NCBI GenBank assembly: GCA_963585895.1
Contig: OY757915.1
Coordinates: forward strand, 87,526,081 to 87,590,080
Length of the DNA: 64,000 nt
From: Sepioteuthis lessoniana
Taxonomy: Eukaryota; Mollusca; Cephalopoda; Myopsida; Loliginidae
Direction of reading: 5' to 3'
Below the pieces are notes generated by a model. It did not search any database and was not told the origin of the DNA. It was given only the letters and a program-made list of their open reading frames with translations. Shown here in pieces: positions 1 through 9,597 of the stretch. Both the position numbers and the translations under genes were made by a program. The stretch's first letter is position 1. Each line of letters starts with the position of its first letter.

Positions 1-165
1 CTCCAAAAATGGGAATTGATGCTGCCTTGCTTAACTAAGCATTATAAGGTAATGATCAAGGATAAGTGAAACAATCCAGGGAAAAGAGTAACTCTCTCCC
101 CTACTCCTCGGTTTAGTAGCTATTGAAAAGGGAGCCTTCGAGTCGGCCAACTCATTAAGTAACTG
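1..165 (+). repeat. tSINE-3 copy, body only
   Basis: Matches the body of the tSINE-3 family (compare 8628-8930): GCCTTGCTTAAC, CATTATAAGGTA, GTGAAACAATCCAGGGAAA and AAAAGGGAGCCTTCG. The tRNA-like head lies before the window start. Confidence 0.7.
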
Positions 166-214
166 TTCTTTATACAAAGCAATTTACAGTTATATGGCAT
201 CAAGCATTCCTATA

Positions 215-1135
215 GAATAACTATTAAACAGATCTATTTGACCCATGGGTGGGACCCGAACTGGTACTGTTACTTCAGTTCAGAGTGGACGAGGGAGTAA
301 TGACAATGAAGGGGTACTCCACATTCCCCAGATCACACGGACTAAAGCCTCACAATTAGAGTTTACTGTCGGTTGGTTGGCTGGGGTTAATGACATATCA
401 ACTTTTGTAGGTTATTTTATGACAAATCCATTTTTATACATACAAACAGTTTTATTTTAAACAATTCATTTTATCATGAGTACACAGTTTAATTGTCAAA
501 AACATTTCTATTTCAAGCTATTTAGGTTAGTCAAACATTTTTAATTCAGCTAATTTAGTTTAATATAAGTATAGATTTTGTTTACACACAGTTAAATGTC
601 AAAACGGTTCTATTTTTTAAAAATTCAGTTTAGTGTAAGTACAGTCTTAATGTCAAAAACAGTTCCATTTCAAACAATTCAGTTTAGCATACAAAAACAG
701 TTTCCTTTCAAACAATTCAGTTTAGAATAAGTACACAGTTTAGATGTAAGTACACAGTTTAATTGTCAAAACATTTCTATTTCAAGCTATTCAGTTTAGT
801 CAAACAATTCTAATTCAAACAATCCAGTTTAGTATAAGTATAGTTTTTGTCCGCTCACAGTTTACGTGTTAAAACAGTTCTATTTCAAACAATTCAGTTT
901 AGCATAAGTACGCAGTTTAATTTTATTTGACCCATAGATCGGACCCTATCAGGTGCTACCACTGCGAGACAGAGTGTACCAGGGAGCGATGGCAATGAAG
1001 GAGTGATCCACATTGCTCAAAGCTCCAGTATCACTGGAACAACACTATCAGATTGTTTAGTGTCATACCAGGACACTCGTTGGGGGAGTTTTACCCCTCT
1101 GCAGAGAAGCAGAATTCTACAGCCCCAAACAGTTT
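215..1135 (+). repeat. COMP composite repeat, two conserved modules around a tandem array
   Basis: A partial conserved module (215-367) is followed by the tail hairpin (368-445), then an array of about ten 40-45 bp units (446-905), each close to CAGTTCTATTTCAAACAATT and CAGTTTAGCATAAGTAC. A fuller conserved module (906-1135) begins GACCCATAGAT and ends with the GCAGAGAAGCAG...CAGCCCC block. The same order recurs at 28.1, 42.2 and 46 kb. No coding capacity is seen. Confidence 0.75.
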
Positions 1136-1639
1136 AGTGTCATATCCAAGTGATACTACCGGCGTCTTCTAAGCCCCATTGATTTGGCGATAAGTATAAA
1201 ATGTTTACAAATTTAAAACAATTGTAAAGATATATTTTTGTACTGCTTATAATTGAAAGCCCTAAGTGTTTAACTGACTTCGGTATGAAAAAACCCAACA
1301 AGGGTTTACATACCATAAAACCCACAGAAATAAAAACTGAAATCGATCCTAATTTATAGTTTAAACTCTTACAATTATAATACATGTATTTTAATGGAAT
1401 TTTAATGAGTACAGTTTGTCTGATGATAAGATTTCAAGACAATATTAAAACGGGCAGAGAATCACTGTCTGATTTCTTGCAATGAAAAGAAACTAAAATT
1501 AAAATCAGAGAAATACGAGTAAAAATTAGTACTTATAGAACGATCTTTTCGGCCAACCCAATATGTGCATCCTAAAAGTCCTAATTTAATTTCGTTTCAG
1601 CTGAATTATTTTACTGCTTATATCAACTGTAGTAATCAA

Positions 1640-1797
1640 AAGCAGATTTCAAACATAGAAAAGTAGAGGGGAAAAGAGAAAGACAAAGTCGAAGAAGAAA
1701 GAAAAAAAAAAAGGAAAGAAAGACGAAGAAAAAAAGGAAGCAAAGAAAAGAAGAACGAAAGAAAAAAAGAAGTTAAGCAAGAAGGAAGGCAGGAAAG
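1640..1797 (+). promoter_or_regulatory. Purine-rich presumed 5' UTR / promoter-proximal stretch
   Basis: The stretch just upstream of the signal-peptide ATG is almost pure A/G: GAAAG, GAAGAA and AAGG runs on the + strand. It lies where the 5' UTR would be expected. No clear TATA box or initiator can be assigned. From 1136 to 1640 the sequence is AT-rich, and no gene or known repeat is visible. Confidence 0.3.
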
Positions 1798-1855
1798 ATG
1801 CTGTGGGAAACCATCTTAACTCTGCTGATGTCATTAAATTGCGTCACTGCGATGC
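1798..1855 (+). CDS. Exon 1: signal peptide
   Basis: The ATG at 1798 opens MLWETILTLLMSLNCVTA followed by Met, then one base of a split codon before the donor GTGAGT at 1856. The peptide has a short polar start, a hydrophobic core (ILTLLMSL) and small residues before a likely cleavage after Ala18, which is a typical signal peptide of a secreted or type I membrane protein. The exon ends in phase 1. It joins exon 2 as C plus AC, giving His20. No in-frame upstream ATG is needed. The signal peptide being a separate first exon is usual for such genes. Confidence rests on the match between signal peptide, donor and phase; the 5' end of the transcript is unknown. Confidence 0.78.
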
Positions 1856-2084
1856 GTGAGTAATTTTCAATTTTCATTTTCACAAAGCACGCATGAAATG
1901 GATAAAAGTAACTCCGAAAAACATAACTGATCAATCAACAAAAAATGCGGGTTGATTCATCAATTATTCTCTTTGTAAATACTTTTACAAATTTGTATCT
2001 TATTCCTATATATATATATTTATATACCAAATCCTCTTTATGCATATATATCTAATATATATATGATTTGTAAACACATTTTGG

Positions 2085-2640
2085 AGATAACATTCGTAAA
2101 CGAGCATGAGCTCTTTTTTCAAACAGGTAAATGGTTTCAAGTATTGATATTTAACGCTAATTATTCTATTCAACATTACTCATTTGTTTACACACAGTGA
2201 AGTGGTTACAAGTATTGCTATCAAACTCTTATTATTCAATTCAAAATTACTCATTTGTTTGCAATCAGTTAAATGGTTTCAAGTATTGTTATGTATCACT
2301 TACAATTTAATTAAACATCAGTCATTTGTTTACGTGCTATTAAATGATCAAACAGTTTTATTTCAAACAATTCAGTTTAGCATAGGTCATTTGTTTACAC
2401 GTATTTTAAACGTCAAACAGTTCTATTGGACATAGATAGGACCCTATCAGGTTCTACCACTCCATGTCAGAGTGAACATTGGAATAATGGTAATGAAGAG
2501 TTACTCCACATTCCCCAAAGCTCTAGGACTGCAGCCTTACCATCAGATTGTTTGGTGTCATATCCAGGACACATATTATTGTTGGGGGAGGTTACCCCTC
2601 TGCTGTATATAACAGCCCCAAAATAGATTGGAGACAAATT
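2085..2640 (+). repeat. COMP copy with long-unit array
   Basis: Units with GGTTTCAAGTATTG, CATTTGTTTACACACAG and AAATGGT precede the conserved module (2426-2630), which has CCCTATCAGGTTCTACCACT and CATCAGATTGTTTGGTGTC. The 66-aa frame inside is not a gene. Confidence 0.7.
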
Positions 2641-2694
2641 TATAGAGCGTATACTTTTCTACATCCCTCTCAACAGATCTATTTGACCCATAGA

Positions 2695-2905
2695 TTGGTT
2701 CGGATTCTTTGTTTTTAATGGCATATCAACCTTCGTGGGTTATTTAATGCCAAACCCATCCTTGTAGAAGAACAGCAGGAGCGATATTTAACCTATGGTT
2801 GTCTGGATAAAGAAGTTCATAGCTTTCTCAAGGGTATTAGTTTGAAATAAAACGTAATTGTGAGACTGGATTTCGAACTCGCTAACGACGATATCGCAGA
2901 CCGGC
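2695..2905 (-). repeat. tSINE-1 copy
   Basis: On the minus strand: degraded tRNA-like head near 2905, GAGTTCGAAATCCAG box B, then the CTTCTACAAGG stretch and the shared hairpin tail (2705-2745). Confidence 0.65.
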
Positions 2906-2954
2906 ACATTAGCTACATTGTAACACAGACTTATCCCTCTAGATTGTACCCTTG

Positions 2955-3070
2955 CATCTACTACCACTCCGACCAGAGTTGATCTGGGAGTAATGGCAAA
3001 GTTACTCCACACTTCCCTGATCTCCTGAACAGTAGTTTTAACCACTACAGTTTAGTGTAATACTCAGGAC
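2955..3070 (+). repeat. COMP conserved-module fragment
   Basis: Carries CTACCACTCCGACCAGAGT, GGGAGTAATGGCAA and AGTTTAGTGTAATA in COMP order. From 3070 to 3375 nothing recognisable is seen. Confidence 0.6.
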
Positions 3071-3375
3071 AAACAATTTTTTTTGTGCGGGGTTTGGTTC
3101 TTAATCATCCGGAAAAGATGCTGTCAGCGTACGCTTCGCCTCACCGACTGGGCAGAAAAAATTTGCTGAACCGTTTGAAATTGCTTTCTTCCGAGCTGTA
3201 ATCTTTGCAAAGTCGAAATGACTTGATTAAGACCACAGATCATGATATCTGTAAAGAAATAGAGTATTATAAAAATGGGTTTTGAGTAAGACACTTCAAG
3301 GATTTCAATATTTCGTTTGAGTGACAATGAACGTAGTCCAGCATGTTAGTCATTATAACACAGTGTCATAATGAC

Positions 3376-3532
3376 TAATATGCTAGTCTACAACATTGTG
3401 GTAAGCGAGTTCGAACTCCAGCCGACCTATTATGTTCTCTTTCGGATTAATACTCCTTTATTTCCTCCAGCTGTTCTTCTAAAAGTATGGTTCTCGCATT
3501 AAATAACCCGCGGAGGTTGATTCGACATTAAC
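3376..3532 (+). repeat. tSINE-1 copy, 5'-truncated
   Basis: Box B-like GAGTTCGAACTCCAG, TATGTTCTCTTTCGG, CTGTTCTTCTA and the hairpin tail GCATTAAATAACC...GGTTGATTCG. Confidence 0.7.
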
Positions 3533-3629
3533 CAAAGCAATAAATCCAAAATAAACTTTAAGTGTTTTTCTACGAAATTGTATATTGTGAGTTTCAATGT
3601 CATAAATCGTGAGACGACATGTCAATTCT

Positions 3630-4078
3630 GACTTGGTAAGAAGTCGGCCAGGGCAACGCTCCCGGTGAGGAGCGCCCCGGGGCCTGTTCTGGACTTCGGT
3701 CCGGAGCGTGGCCCTGGAAAAGGAACAATGACAGACTTGGGGCCTTTAATTAGGCACCTAGTTTCGACTAGGCTACCTTCGGGTGGGCAAGCTGCATTTT
3801 TGTCTCCTTTGTCCCCCTTGGACGACACTAGACCATGCGTCTAGTTTAAGTCGCAAACTGGCATACGTGCCCGGACCCACATTTCGGTTCGTGAAACTGC
3901 TTGCCTCATCAGGCTCACATTGCACTAAGTGAGCCGATCAGCAGCACAGACAAGCAGGGTTCGAGTCTCGGCTCGCTCCCGACCTTCCCCTCCCCTTTAT
4001 CCCCACTTTAATTGGCCTTCGGGCTTTTGACCTTGTGTCAAGTCGTGTCTGGTGGGAGGCAGCAACAAATACACGGCC
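3630..4078 (+). repeat. tSINE-4 long form, GC-rich
   Basis: A GC-rich block (GGAGCGCCCCGGGGCC, CTTCGGTCCGGAGCG) is followed by a tRNA-like part with box B GGTTCGAGTCTCGGCTC, then CCTCCCCTTTATCCCCAC and GTCTGGTGGGAGGCAGC. It stands out from the AT-rich surroundings. The block at 39455-39832 is a second long copy. 31711-31927 is a short form with target-site duplications. Confidence 0.75.
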
Positions 4079-4189
4079 AAATCCTTTTTCTTAAATCTTT
4101 TTTAATCGAATTTTTGAAACTATTTTGTGTGTAAATTATTGCATCAGTTTCTCAAGTGAGAAGTTCAAGCCTTGAACTCGGCATTCAAA

Positions 4190-4680
4190 ATCTTGGTTTT
4201 TACCGTTCTTTTAAAGCTGAGACTTCCTTATCAGTTAGAGTTGTAACCACGATAGACATCTCTTCGTGGTATAATAGTGAGATAGTCTAGCAAAATGATT
4301 ACTATTAAGTGGTGACTTTGATTCTCACTGGGTGCTCTGTTCTCACAGTCTTGTGATAAATTTAAGCTGTACTTCATTTTAAAGAGCGAATCGCATTGTG
4401 AAAGGGTTCGTGTGCTTGGTTATTCGATCGTTTTTGGTAACTACGATCCTCACTGGGTCCCCCATACTCGTAGTCTTTACTGATTGAAACTATGATTAAT
4501 TTTTAAGTTCGATTCTCTCGGGGTGTTCCATACTTGCAGTCTTGTGGTAAATCTAAGCCATTCTTAGTTCTTAAGGAGCGAATCACTTAGTGTAATGGTT
4601 TGCGAGTTTGGTCATTAGACCATTGTTAATGAATTTTATTCTGACTGGGTGCCACATAATTTTGGCATTTTGCAAATCTA
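4190..4680 (+). repeat. Tandem tRNA-like repeat (tSINE-6)
   Basis: Three related units of about 150 bp carry GAGCGAATC(G/A)C, GTGTAATGGTTTGCGAG (box A-like), GATCCTCACTGGG or GATTCTC (box B-like) and CATACTTGCAGTCTTGTGG. Related pieces lie at 27940-27970 and 37540-37612. They look like a decayed tRNA-derived family in local tandem. Confidence 0.5.
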
Positions 4681-4792
4681 AGCAAAGATTTGTAAATTAA
4701 TACAGGTTAATCAGCATTATTTCTAATTTTGATACTAGTTATAGATTTATTTTATTTATTGCGTATGAGTACTTCGTATAAAAGTTATTTTT

Positions 4793-4839
<47 letters not shown>
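4793..4839. repeat. (AC)n(AT)n microsatellite
   Basis: Compound dinucleotide tract. From 4840 to 5425 the sequence is mostly unrecognised; it contains an AGAATATTGTTGGTATATTCTC near-palindrome (written here in full as 4898-4919) and no gene. Confidence 0.9.
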
Positions 4840-5427
4840 GCACAATTAAATGGAGACTCAAACTCGGTTAAGCCGTCATAATAAATTTATTTCGGCGGAG
4901 AATATTGTTGGTATATTCTCCGTCTCGTCAGATGACTCTTTTACATGCTCTGTCTTGTTGCAGAGATGCGAATGAGGAGTTACAGTTCTTATTCAGAAGA
5001 TAAAATAAGGTAATTAAAAAAATTAATTAAAAATCAGAAAATAAGGATAAAAAACGTAAAGTGGAAATCAAATTACAAAGTTACAAATTCTTTCGTTCAT
5101 AGGCGTGAGCAGAGGGTGTTAACATGTTATATGTTAGAACGATTAAGAAACAGGAGTGGAATTAATCTACTGGTCAGTCCCTTCTAATTTTGTGTTCTGT
5201 TTGTGGTTTCTCCTACTTGGCAGGTGTGCTTTTCTAAACAGACTAAGATTGTTTAACTAATGGCTATCTCATATATGATTTACATTTATTTCTAATATGT
5301 CTGTTAATTAACCCAGCTGTTGCCATCCTAGATCTTCCTCTTGTTTCAATTAGGATCGAGATAGTTAAACCGGATAAGGTGGGGACATTTATTATAGTCG
5401 TCAAGTGTTTTATATATATATAAACTC

Positions 5428-5885
5428 AATTCCATGAACCATAGCAAGAAGGTGATATTCGACTGGATCCCTAGCTATATAGGAATCCAGGGAAACGATA
5501 AAGTGGATTCATTAGCTAAAGCTGCACTCAATATGATGCCCGATAAAAAATAAAAAATACCATATACTAACTTCAAACCGAAAATCAGGCAAATAATTAC
5601 AAAGAAATGGCAACAATTATAGGAGTACATCCCATTTTAAAAGAAAATAAGAGAAGAAACCACTCTTGCCCGGCTACGCATTGGACATACTAGATTAATT
5701 CACTCTTTCATTTCAAAAGATGAACCTCCCTCTAAATATCCATGTGGAAACCAGTACACTATAAAACACATCCATATTGAATGCATAAAACTAACCAACA
5801 TTCGATAAAGGTTTTATATTGACATTATGAATAAACTAATTAGAATTATCGACCCGAAGCAGATATGGAATTTTCTGTAAAGAAC
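5428..5885 (+). mobile_element. Decayed LINE RNase H region (Jockey/I-like)
   Basis: The interrupted frame gives H-S-K-K-V-I-F-D-W-I-P-S-Y-I-G-I-Q-G-N-D-K-V-D-S-L-A-K-A-A, the end of a retroelement RNase H (HxGxxGNExAD-like). Further on come L-R-I-G-H-T-R-L-I-H-S-F and a C-G...IKHIHIEC zinc-knuckle-like end seen after RNase H in I/Jockey-type LINEs. Several stops and frameshifts are present, so it is a relic. RT and endonuclease parts are not found nearby. No gene is seen from 5886 to 6448 apart from a hairpin-tail fragment (6068-6123) and a microsatellite. Confidence 0.7.
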
Positions 5886-6067
5886 CGGCCTCCCATCAAA
5901 AATGTAGACTGATGTATTTTCCATTCTCGCAATCACTTAACACTGTTAGCTAAAATAGCTCCAACTATTACTGTGTGCAAACAAGTGAGTTCTGGTTTAT
6001 CTAAAAATGTTAAACTACAAATTATGCGCTTACAATTCGTATATATTTGATATATAGACAGAAACAG

Positions 6068-6123
6068 GATTTGGCTTGAAATAACCCATGAGGGGTTGAT
6101 ATGCCATAAAACCCAACAAACCA

Positions 6124-6170
<47 letters not shown>
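6068..6170 (+). repeat. Isolated hairpin-tail fragment and (TA)n(GA)n tract
   Basis: GGCTTGAAATAACC...GGTTGATATGCC is the shared SINE tail without a head. It is followed by (TA)n and (GA)n from 6126. Confidence 0.6.
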
Positions 6171-6448
6171 ACACTTGATCAAACGTTGTCCAATGTTTCG
6201 TTTTGTAAAATCATGTGAAATCCAATTTTCTAGTTAATTCAGAAGCATAATGCTACTAGAAAGCATTCATTATCATTGTTCTGTCTGATTTAATAGCGTG
6301 TACCCCTCTACGACCAACTAATATCATTAGATGTGATCATAAAGAAACGAGCATAATCGGACTAGTTCGTTTGGGAAAGTTGAAATATTTCTTTGCAAAT
6401 TGTGTTAATGACTGTCAGGGTTATCGTAATTCACTCTTTGTTTTTCAG

Positions 6449-6720
6449 ACATGTTGAACGTTGCACTTCGGAAAAATGGAGGTGTATGTTTGGGTTGTTC
6501 GTCGAAATTTAACCAAAACACTGGATGCGGGGAAGCGATTGACGGTAAACTTGACCACAACAGCATGTGGATGACGAAAAGAGAAGGAATAGGTTCGTGG
6601 ATCAAACTCAAATTCGGCAACTTCTACTTAATTAAACGCGCCAGAATTATGCAACACTCAAGCACTCACGAACAGTCAAAAGATATCCAGATGACATTCA
6701 GTGATGATTCTCAACAAGTG
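6449..6720 (+). CDS. Exon 2: F5/8C (discoidin)-like domain, first part
   Basis: The acceptor TGTTTTTCAG precedes 272 coding bases, and the donor GTAAGT follows at 6721. Residues 21-110 begin LNVALRK with three cysteines (33, 36, 46) in a G-C-G-E-A-I-D-G context, then W-M-T-K-R-E-G-I-G-S-W-I-K-L-K-F, then R-A-R-I-M-Q and D-I-Q-M-T-F-S-D. This order of an AIDG loop, a WxxKxxGxGxWIKxxF strand and a DIxxxFSD strand is characteristic of invertebrate galactose-binding/discoidin-like sandwiches. These domains usually bind carbohydrate or lipid. The exon enters in phase 1 and leaves in phase 0. The reverse-strand open frame over it (6405-6620) is a shadow. Confidence 0.85.
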
Positions 6721-6779
6721 GTAAGTCACGGTTTAAATCAAAAGTCTTTATTTCCCAACAAAAATATTACTTTATAAAA

Positions 6780-6815
6780 GCTTTCTTTCTTTCTTTCTTC
6801 ATAGAGACTGTTAAA

Positions 6816-6858
<43 letters not shown>

Positions 6859-6862
6859 TCCC
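6780..6862. repeat. (CTTT)n microsatellite
   Basis: Two CTTT runs split by a short spacer, starting 60 bases after exon 2. The reverse-strand frame rich in K-E-R is a product of the repeat. Confidence 0.9.
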
Positions 6863-6894
6863 CTGGTAGTTTTTGTTGCACTTGTTTCTTTTTC

Positions 6895-7300
6895 TTCCCT
6901 TCTTGTTTTTTCTTTCTTTCGTCACTTCAGTATTCTGGTCCATCTCGACAATGCTGTGGTCTGGGTAGTATCGATTCTTCCACTGATTTCCAGTTCCTTG
7001 AGTTCCTTCTCCAAGCCCTTGCAGACAATTCCAAGGGCACCAATTACAATTGGTATCACCGTTACCCTCAAATTCCATAGTATTTTTTTAGTTCTCGGGC
7101 AAGGTCCAAGTATTTGTCTATCTTTTCGCTTTCTTTTATTTTTACTTTGTGGTCCCCCGAAACAGCAAAATTCTCTCTCTCTCTCTCTCTCTCTCTTGTT
7201 TTGTTAATTAACACCCGGTCTGGTTTTCCGGCAGGAATTCGGGAATCTTTTTTATCTCAAAATCCCAGAGAATTTCATGCATCGTATTTTCTATAATGGA
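6895..7300 (-). mobile_element. R2-like LINE 3' fragment
   Basis: Aligns by eye with 59900-60300: TATTCTGG, AATGCTGTGGTCTGG, TTCCAAGGGCACCAATTACAATTGGTATCACCGTTACC. On the minus strand this encodes the end of the ORF (V-T-V-I-P-I-V-I-G-A). Interrupted by a (TC)n tract at 7170-7197. Confidence 0.7.
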
Positions 7301-7499
7301 TTCTGGTTAGTGCATGTACCACTTGATAATATGGTCGAATTTTAATTTCTTGAACAAATCCTATTGGATTAGTTTCCTTTCCAATTGTTCCTAGACGAGT
7401 ACTCTTTTTTTCCCTAGTTTGCTGCATTCATTAACTATGTGATTTCAGTATTTTGATATAATTAGTCCTTGTGGAAGTTTTTCATAACTACTTTAATTG

Positions 7500-7965
7500 A
7501 TGGTTTCTCATTGGAGTTTGAGTGACAGCAAGTCTCCAGGACTCTTCTCAGTATTCTGGCCGATCTTAATAATGCTTTAGTCTAGATGGTCTCCACTTAT
7601 CCTCTTATTTCCAAGTCTTCCAGTCCCTTTATAATTCATCTGGGAATTGTTCTAAGTGCACCGATTAAAATTGGTATCACCGTCACCTTAATGTTCCAAA
7701 ATGTTTTTAGTTCTTTAGCAAGGTCTAGGTACTTATCTCTCTTTTCGCTCTCTTTTAATTTTATCACTGTTTGGCAAGTTCCTTTTTTTTCTTCTTTTTT
7801 TTTCTCTCACAAGGTATGTTCGTCTGGCTGAGATTAGGTGATCTGCTTGTATCTAAAAGTCCTTGTCAACTTTGAACGTTTCATTCTCCAGGGCGGATTT
7901 CGGGTTGTGCATATACCACTTGTTAGTATAATCAAATCTTATTATCAATATCAGACGAATAAAAC
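7500..7965 (-). mobile_element. R2-like LINE 3' fragment, second copy
   Basis: Starts CATTGGAGTTTGAGTGACAG and continues with CAAGTCTCCAGGACTCTT, GCACCGATTAAAATTGGTAT and CTGGCTGAGATTAGGTGATC, the same 3' end as at 6895 and 59900. Degenerate. From 7965 to 8250 the sequence is AT-rich with a (TAC)n-like stretch at 8150-8180. Confidence 0.7.
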
Positions 7966-8254
7966 CATGCAATTTTTTTTTCTCAGCGATAAACTTTTAC
8001 TTGAACACACATAAACTATTTTAGAAGTTTTAAGTTGTATTTTAAACTTTTTAAATTCCTAACATAAAGCATTATCTTCATTATTTTTGAATGATCATTT
8101 TTTTTCATGTTTATTTCATTACTTATCAACTCATCGAACAACTGCTAATACAACTACTACTACTAATACTACTACTATTGCTTCTGCTAGATGTAATAGT
8201 CTTAACTTGTTTGAATTTCTTAGATAAAAAATTATTATATCACTGTTTATGAGT

Positions 8255-8565
8255 TTGTCATATCCAGGACTTTTTCCAGTATTCTTGCCGATCTTAACAG
8301 TGCCGTGGTCTGGATGGTCTCTATTTTTCCTCTGATTTTCTGTTCAACGCGAAGTCTGGCCCACTGGCTGGGATTTGGTAATCCGTATGTATCTCAAAAT
8401 CCCAGAGAATTTTATACGTCTCATTCGCCAGGATGGATTCTGGTTTGTCCATTTATAATTTGGTAGTGTTGTGAAATTTTAATTTCTTGCACATATCCCA
8501 GTAGATCACCTTCCCCACCCAGTCGTGTCTAGTCTTGTACTTCTTTTGTTTGCTGCTTTCTCTTA
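8255..8565 (-). mobile_element. R2-like LINE fragment, third piece
   Basis: CCAGGACTTTTTCCAGTATTC, then CTGGGATTTGGTAATCCG, CAAAATCCCAGAGAATTTTA and CCACCCAGTCGTGTCTAG match 60280-60440, read on the minus strand. An internal stretch is missing. Confidence 0.65.
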
Positions 8566-8627
8566 TTACGTGAGAAACCGTTTGATGTAACCTACACTTG
8601 CTGTTCTATGGCGTATTATCGATTTCC

Positions 8628-8930
8628 GCTTCTGGCCTAGTGGTTAGAGTGTTCGCCAATGGCCCAGGAGACCTGGGTTCAATCCCAGGTCGAGTCATAC
8701 CAAAGAATCAAAAAATGATACTTGATGTCTCTTTGCTTAACACAGCATTATAAGGTACGAATCAAGGGTAAAGTGGAGCAATCCAGGGAAAGGAGTAGCG
8801 CCCTCCCCTACACCTTGGTGTTGTAGCTATCGAAAAGGGAGCCTTCAGGTCACCTTCGACTATGGTCGCCAACTTACTATAATCGGTCCTAATGGCGTTT
8901 TGTGTTCCTATAAAAAAATTAGTTTCTCTC
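8628..8930 (+). repeat. tSINE-3, full-length copy
   Basis: Head GGCCTAGTGGTTAGAGTGTTC (box A) and GGGTTCAATCCCAGGTCGAG (box B) of a tRNA-derived SINE. Then ATACCAAAGA, the body with TCCAGGGAAAGGAG and TACACCTTGGTG, and the end CGACTATGGTCGCCAACTT. It interrupts the R2-like LINE between 8565 and 8955. Best reference copy of the family here. Confidence 0.8.
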
Positions 8931-8954
8931 TGAAGGTTTTCACTTTTTAGATAT

Positions 8955-9597
8955 ATCCAGGTCTTCCCGTGTGCTATCTCGCCAGTTTGTGGCTTGTAAT
9001 ATACATAAAAAAAATTTCGTTTCTGTTTTCTTGCTTTTCAGTTTGTTTTTATGTTGCTAAAACTGTAACAGGCCGCTGTAATTAGTCTTCTTTGTTCTCT
9101 TTGATGTAATCCTCGAATCCTTGTATTGATGTATCTAGGTATTCCTCAATGTTGGCGAGTTCTCTTCCTTCTTCTTTCTTTGACACATATAATCTATGTC
9201 ATCTCTCGGATGTAAGACTTTGTGAAGTCATCATTTTTCTTGTCCTCTGATCGATTTGTCAGAGTTCTTCTCTTGTCTATCTTAAGAATGGTCCCTAGTA
9301 TCTTTCAAGGAGGACTGACGAGGTATTTATTCCTTTATTTGAGGTTTCTGCTGATGAGCTTGGTTTCGAAAAGTTTTCTCGTTCTTATGGAGGTACAGTT
9401 TTCTTGTTTTGTTTTTTTTCTTTCATCGCTGATTGTTTGATGGTGTCCACTTCCAATATTCCCAAGTACTTGTAATTTTTCTTCTCCTCAAGCATCCAGA
9501 TGCTTTCCCGGTCTAGCAATTCTTTTCCTTCCATTGTTTCTCTTTTCCCACATTTTATTATCAGCTTGGCACATTTTTCGAGACCAAATTCTATTAT
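8955..9597 (-). mobile_element. R2-like LINE ORF fragment, 5'-cut by an RTE LINE
   Basis: The minus strand encodes pieces like Y-K-Y-L-G-I-L-E-V-D-T-I-K-Q and F-G-L-E-K-C-A-K-L-I-I-K-C-G-K-R, equivalent to 61150-61300 of the better copy. Upstream motifs are absent because the RTE element begins at 9598. Confidence 0.75.

Noticed and set aside
1649..1834. Reverse-strand hydrophobic frame over exon 1
   Set aside because: Shadow of the purine-rich 5' UTR (Phe-rich on the other strand); the + strand has signal peptide and donor.
3622..3828. 68-aa frame rich in Gly/Pro
   Set aside because: Antisense reading of the GC-rich tSINE-4.
8628..8700. Real tRNA gene
   Set aside because: Boxes A and B are present, but no acceptor stem closes and the same head is repeated with the SINE body at least eight times.
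9222..9440. 72-aa + strand frame with hydrophobic residues
   Set aside because: Complement of the R2-like LINE ORF, which has recognisable motifs on the minus strand.
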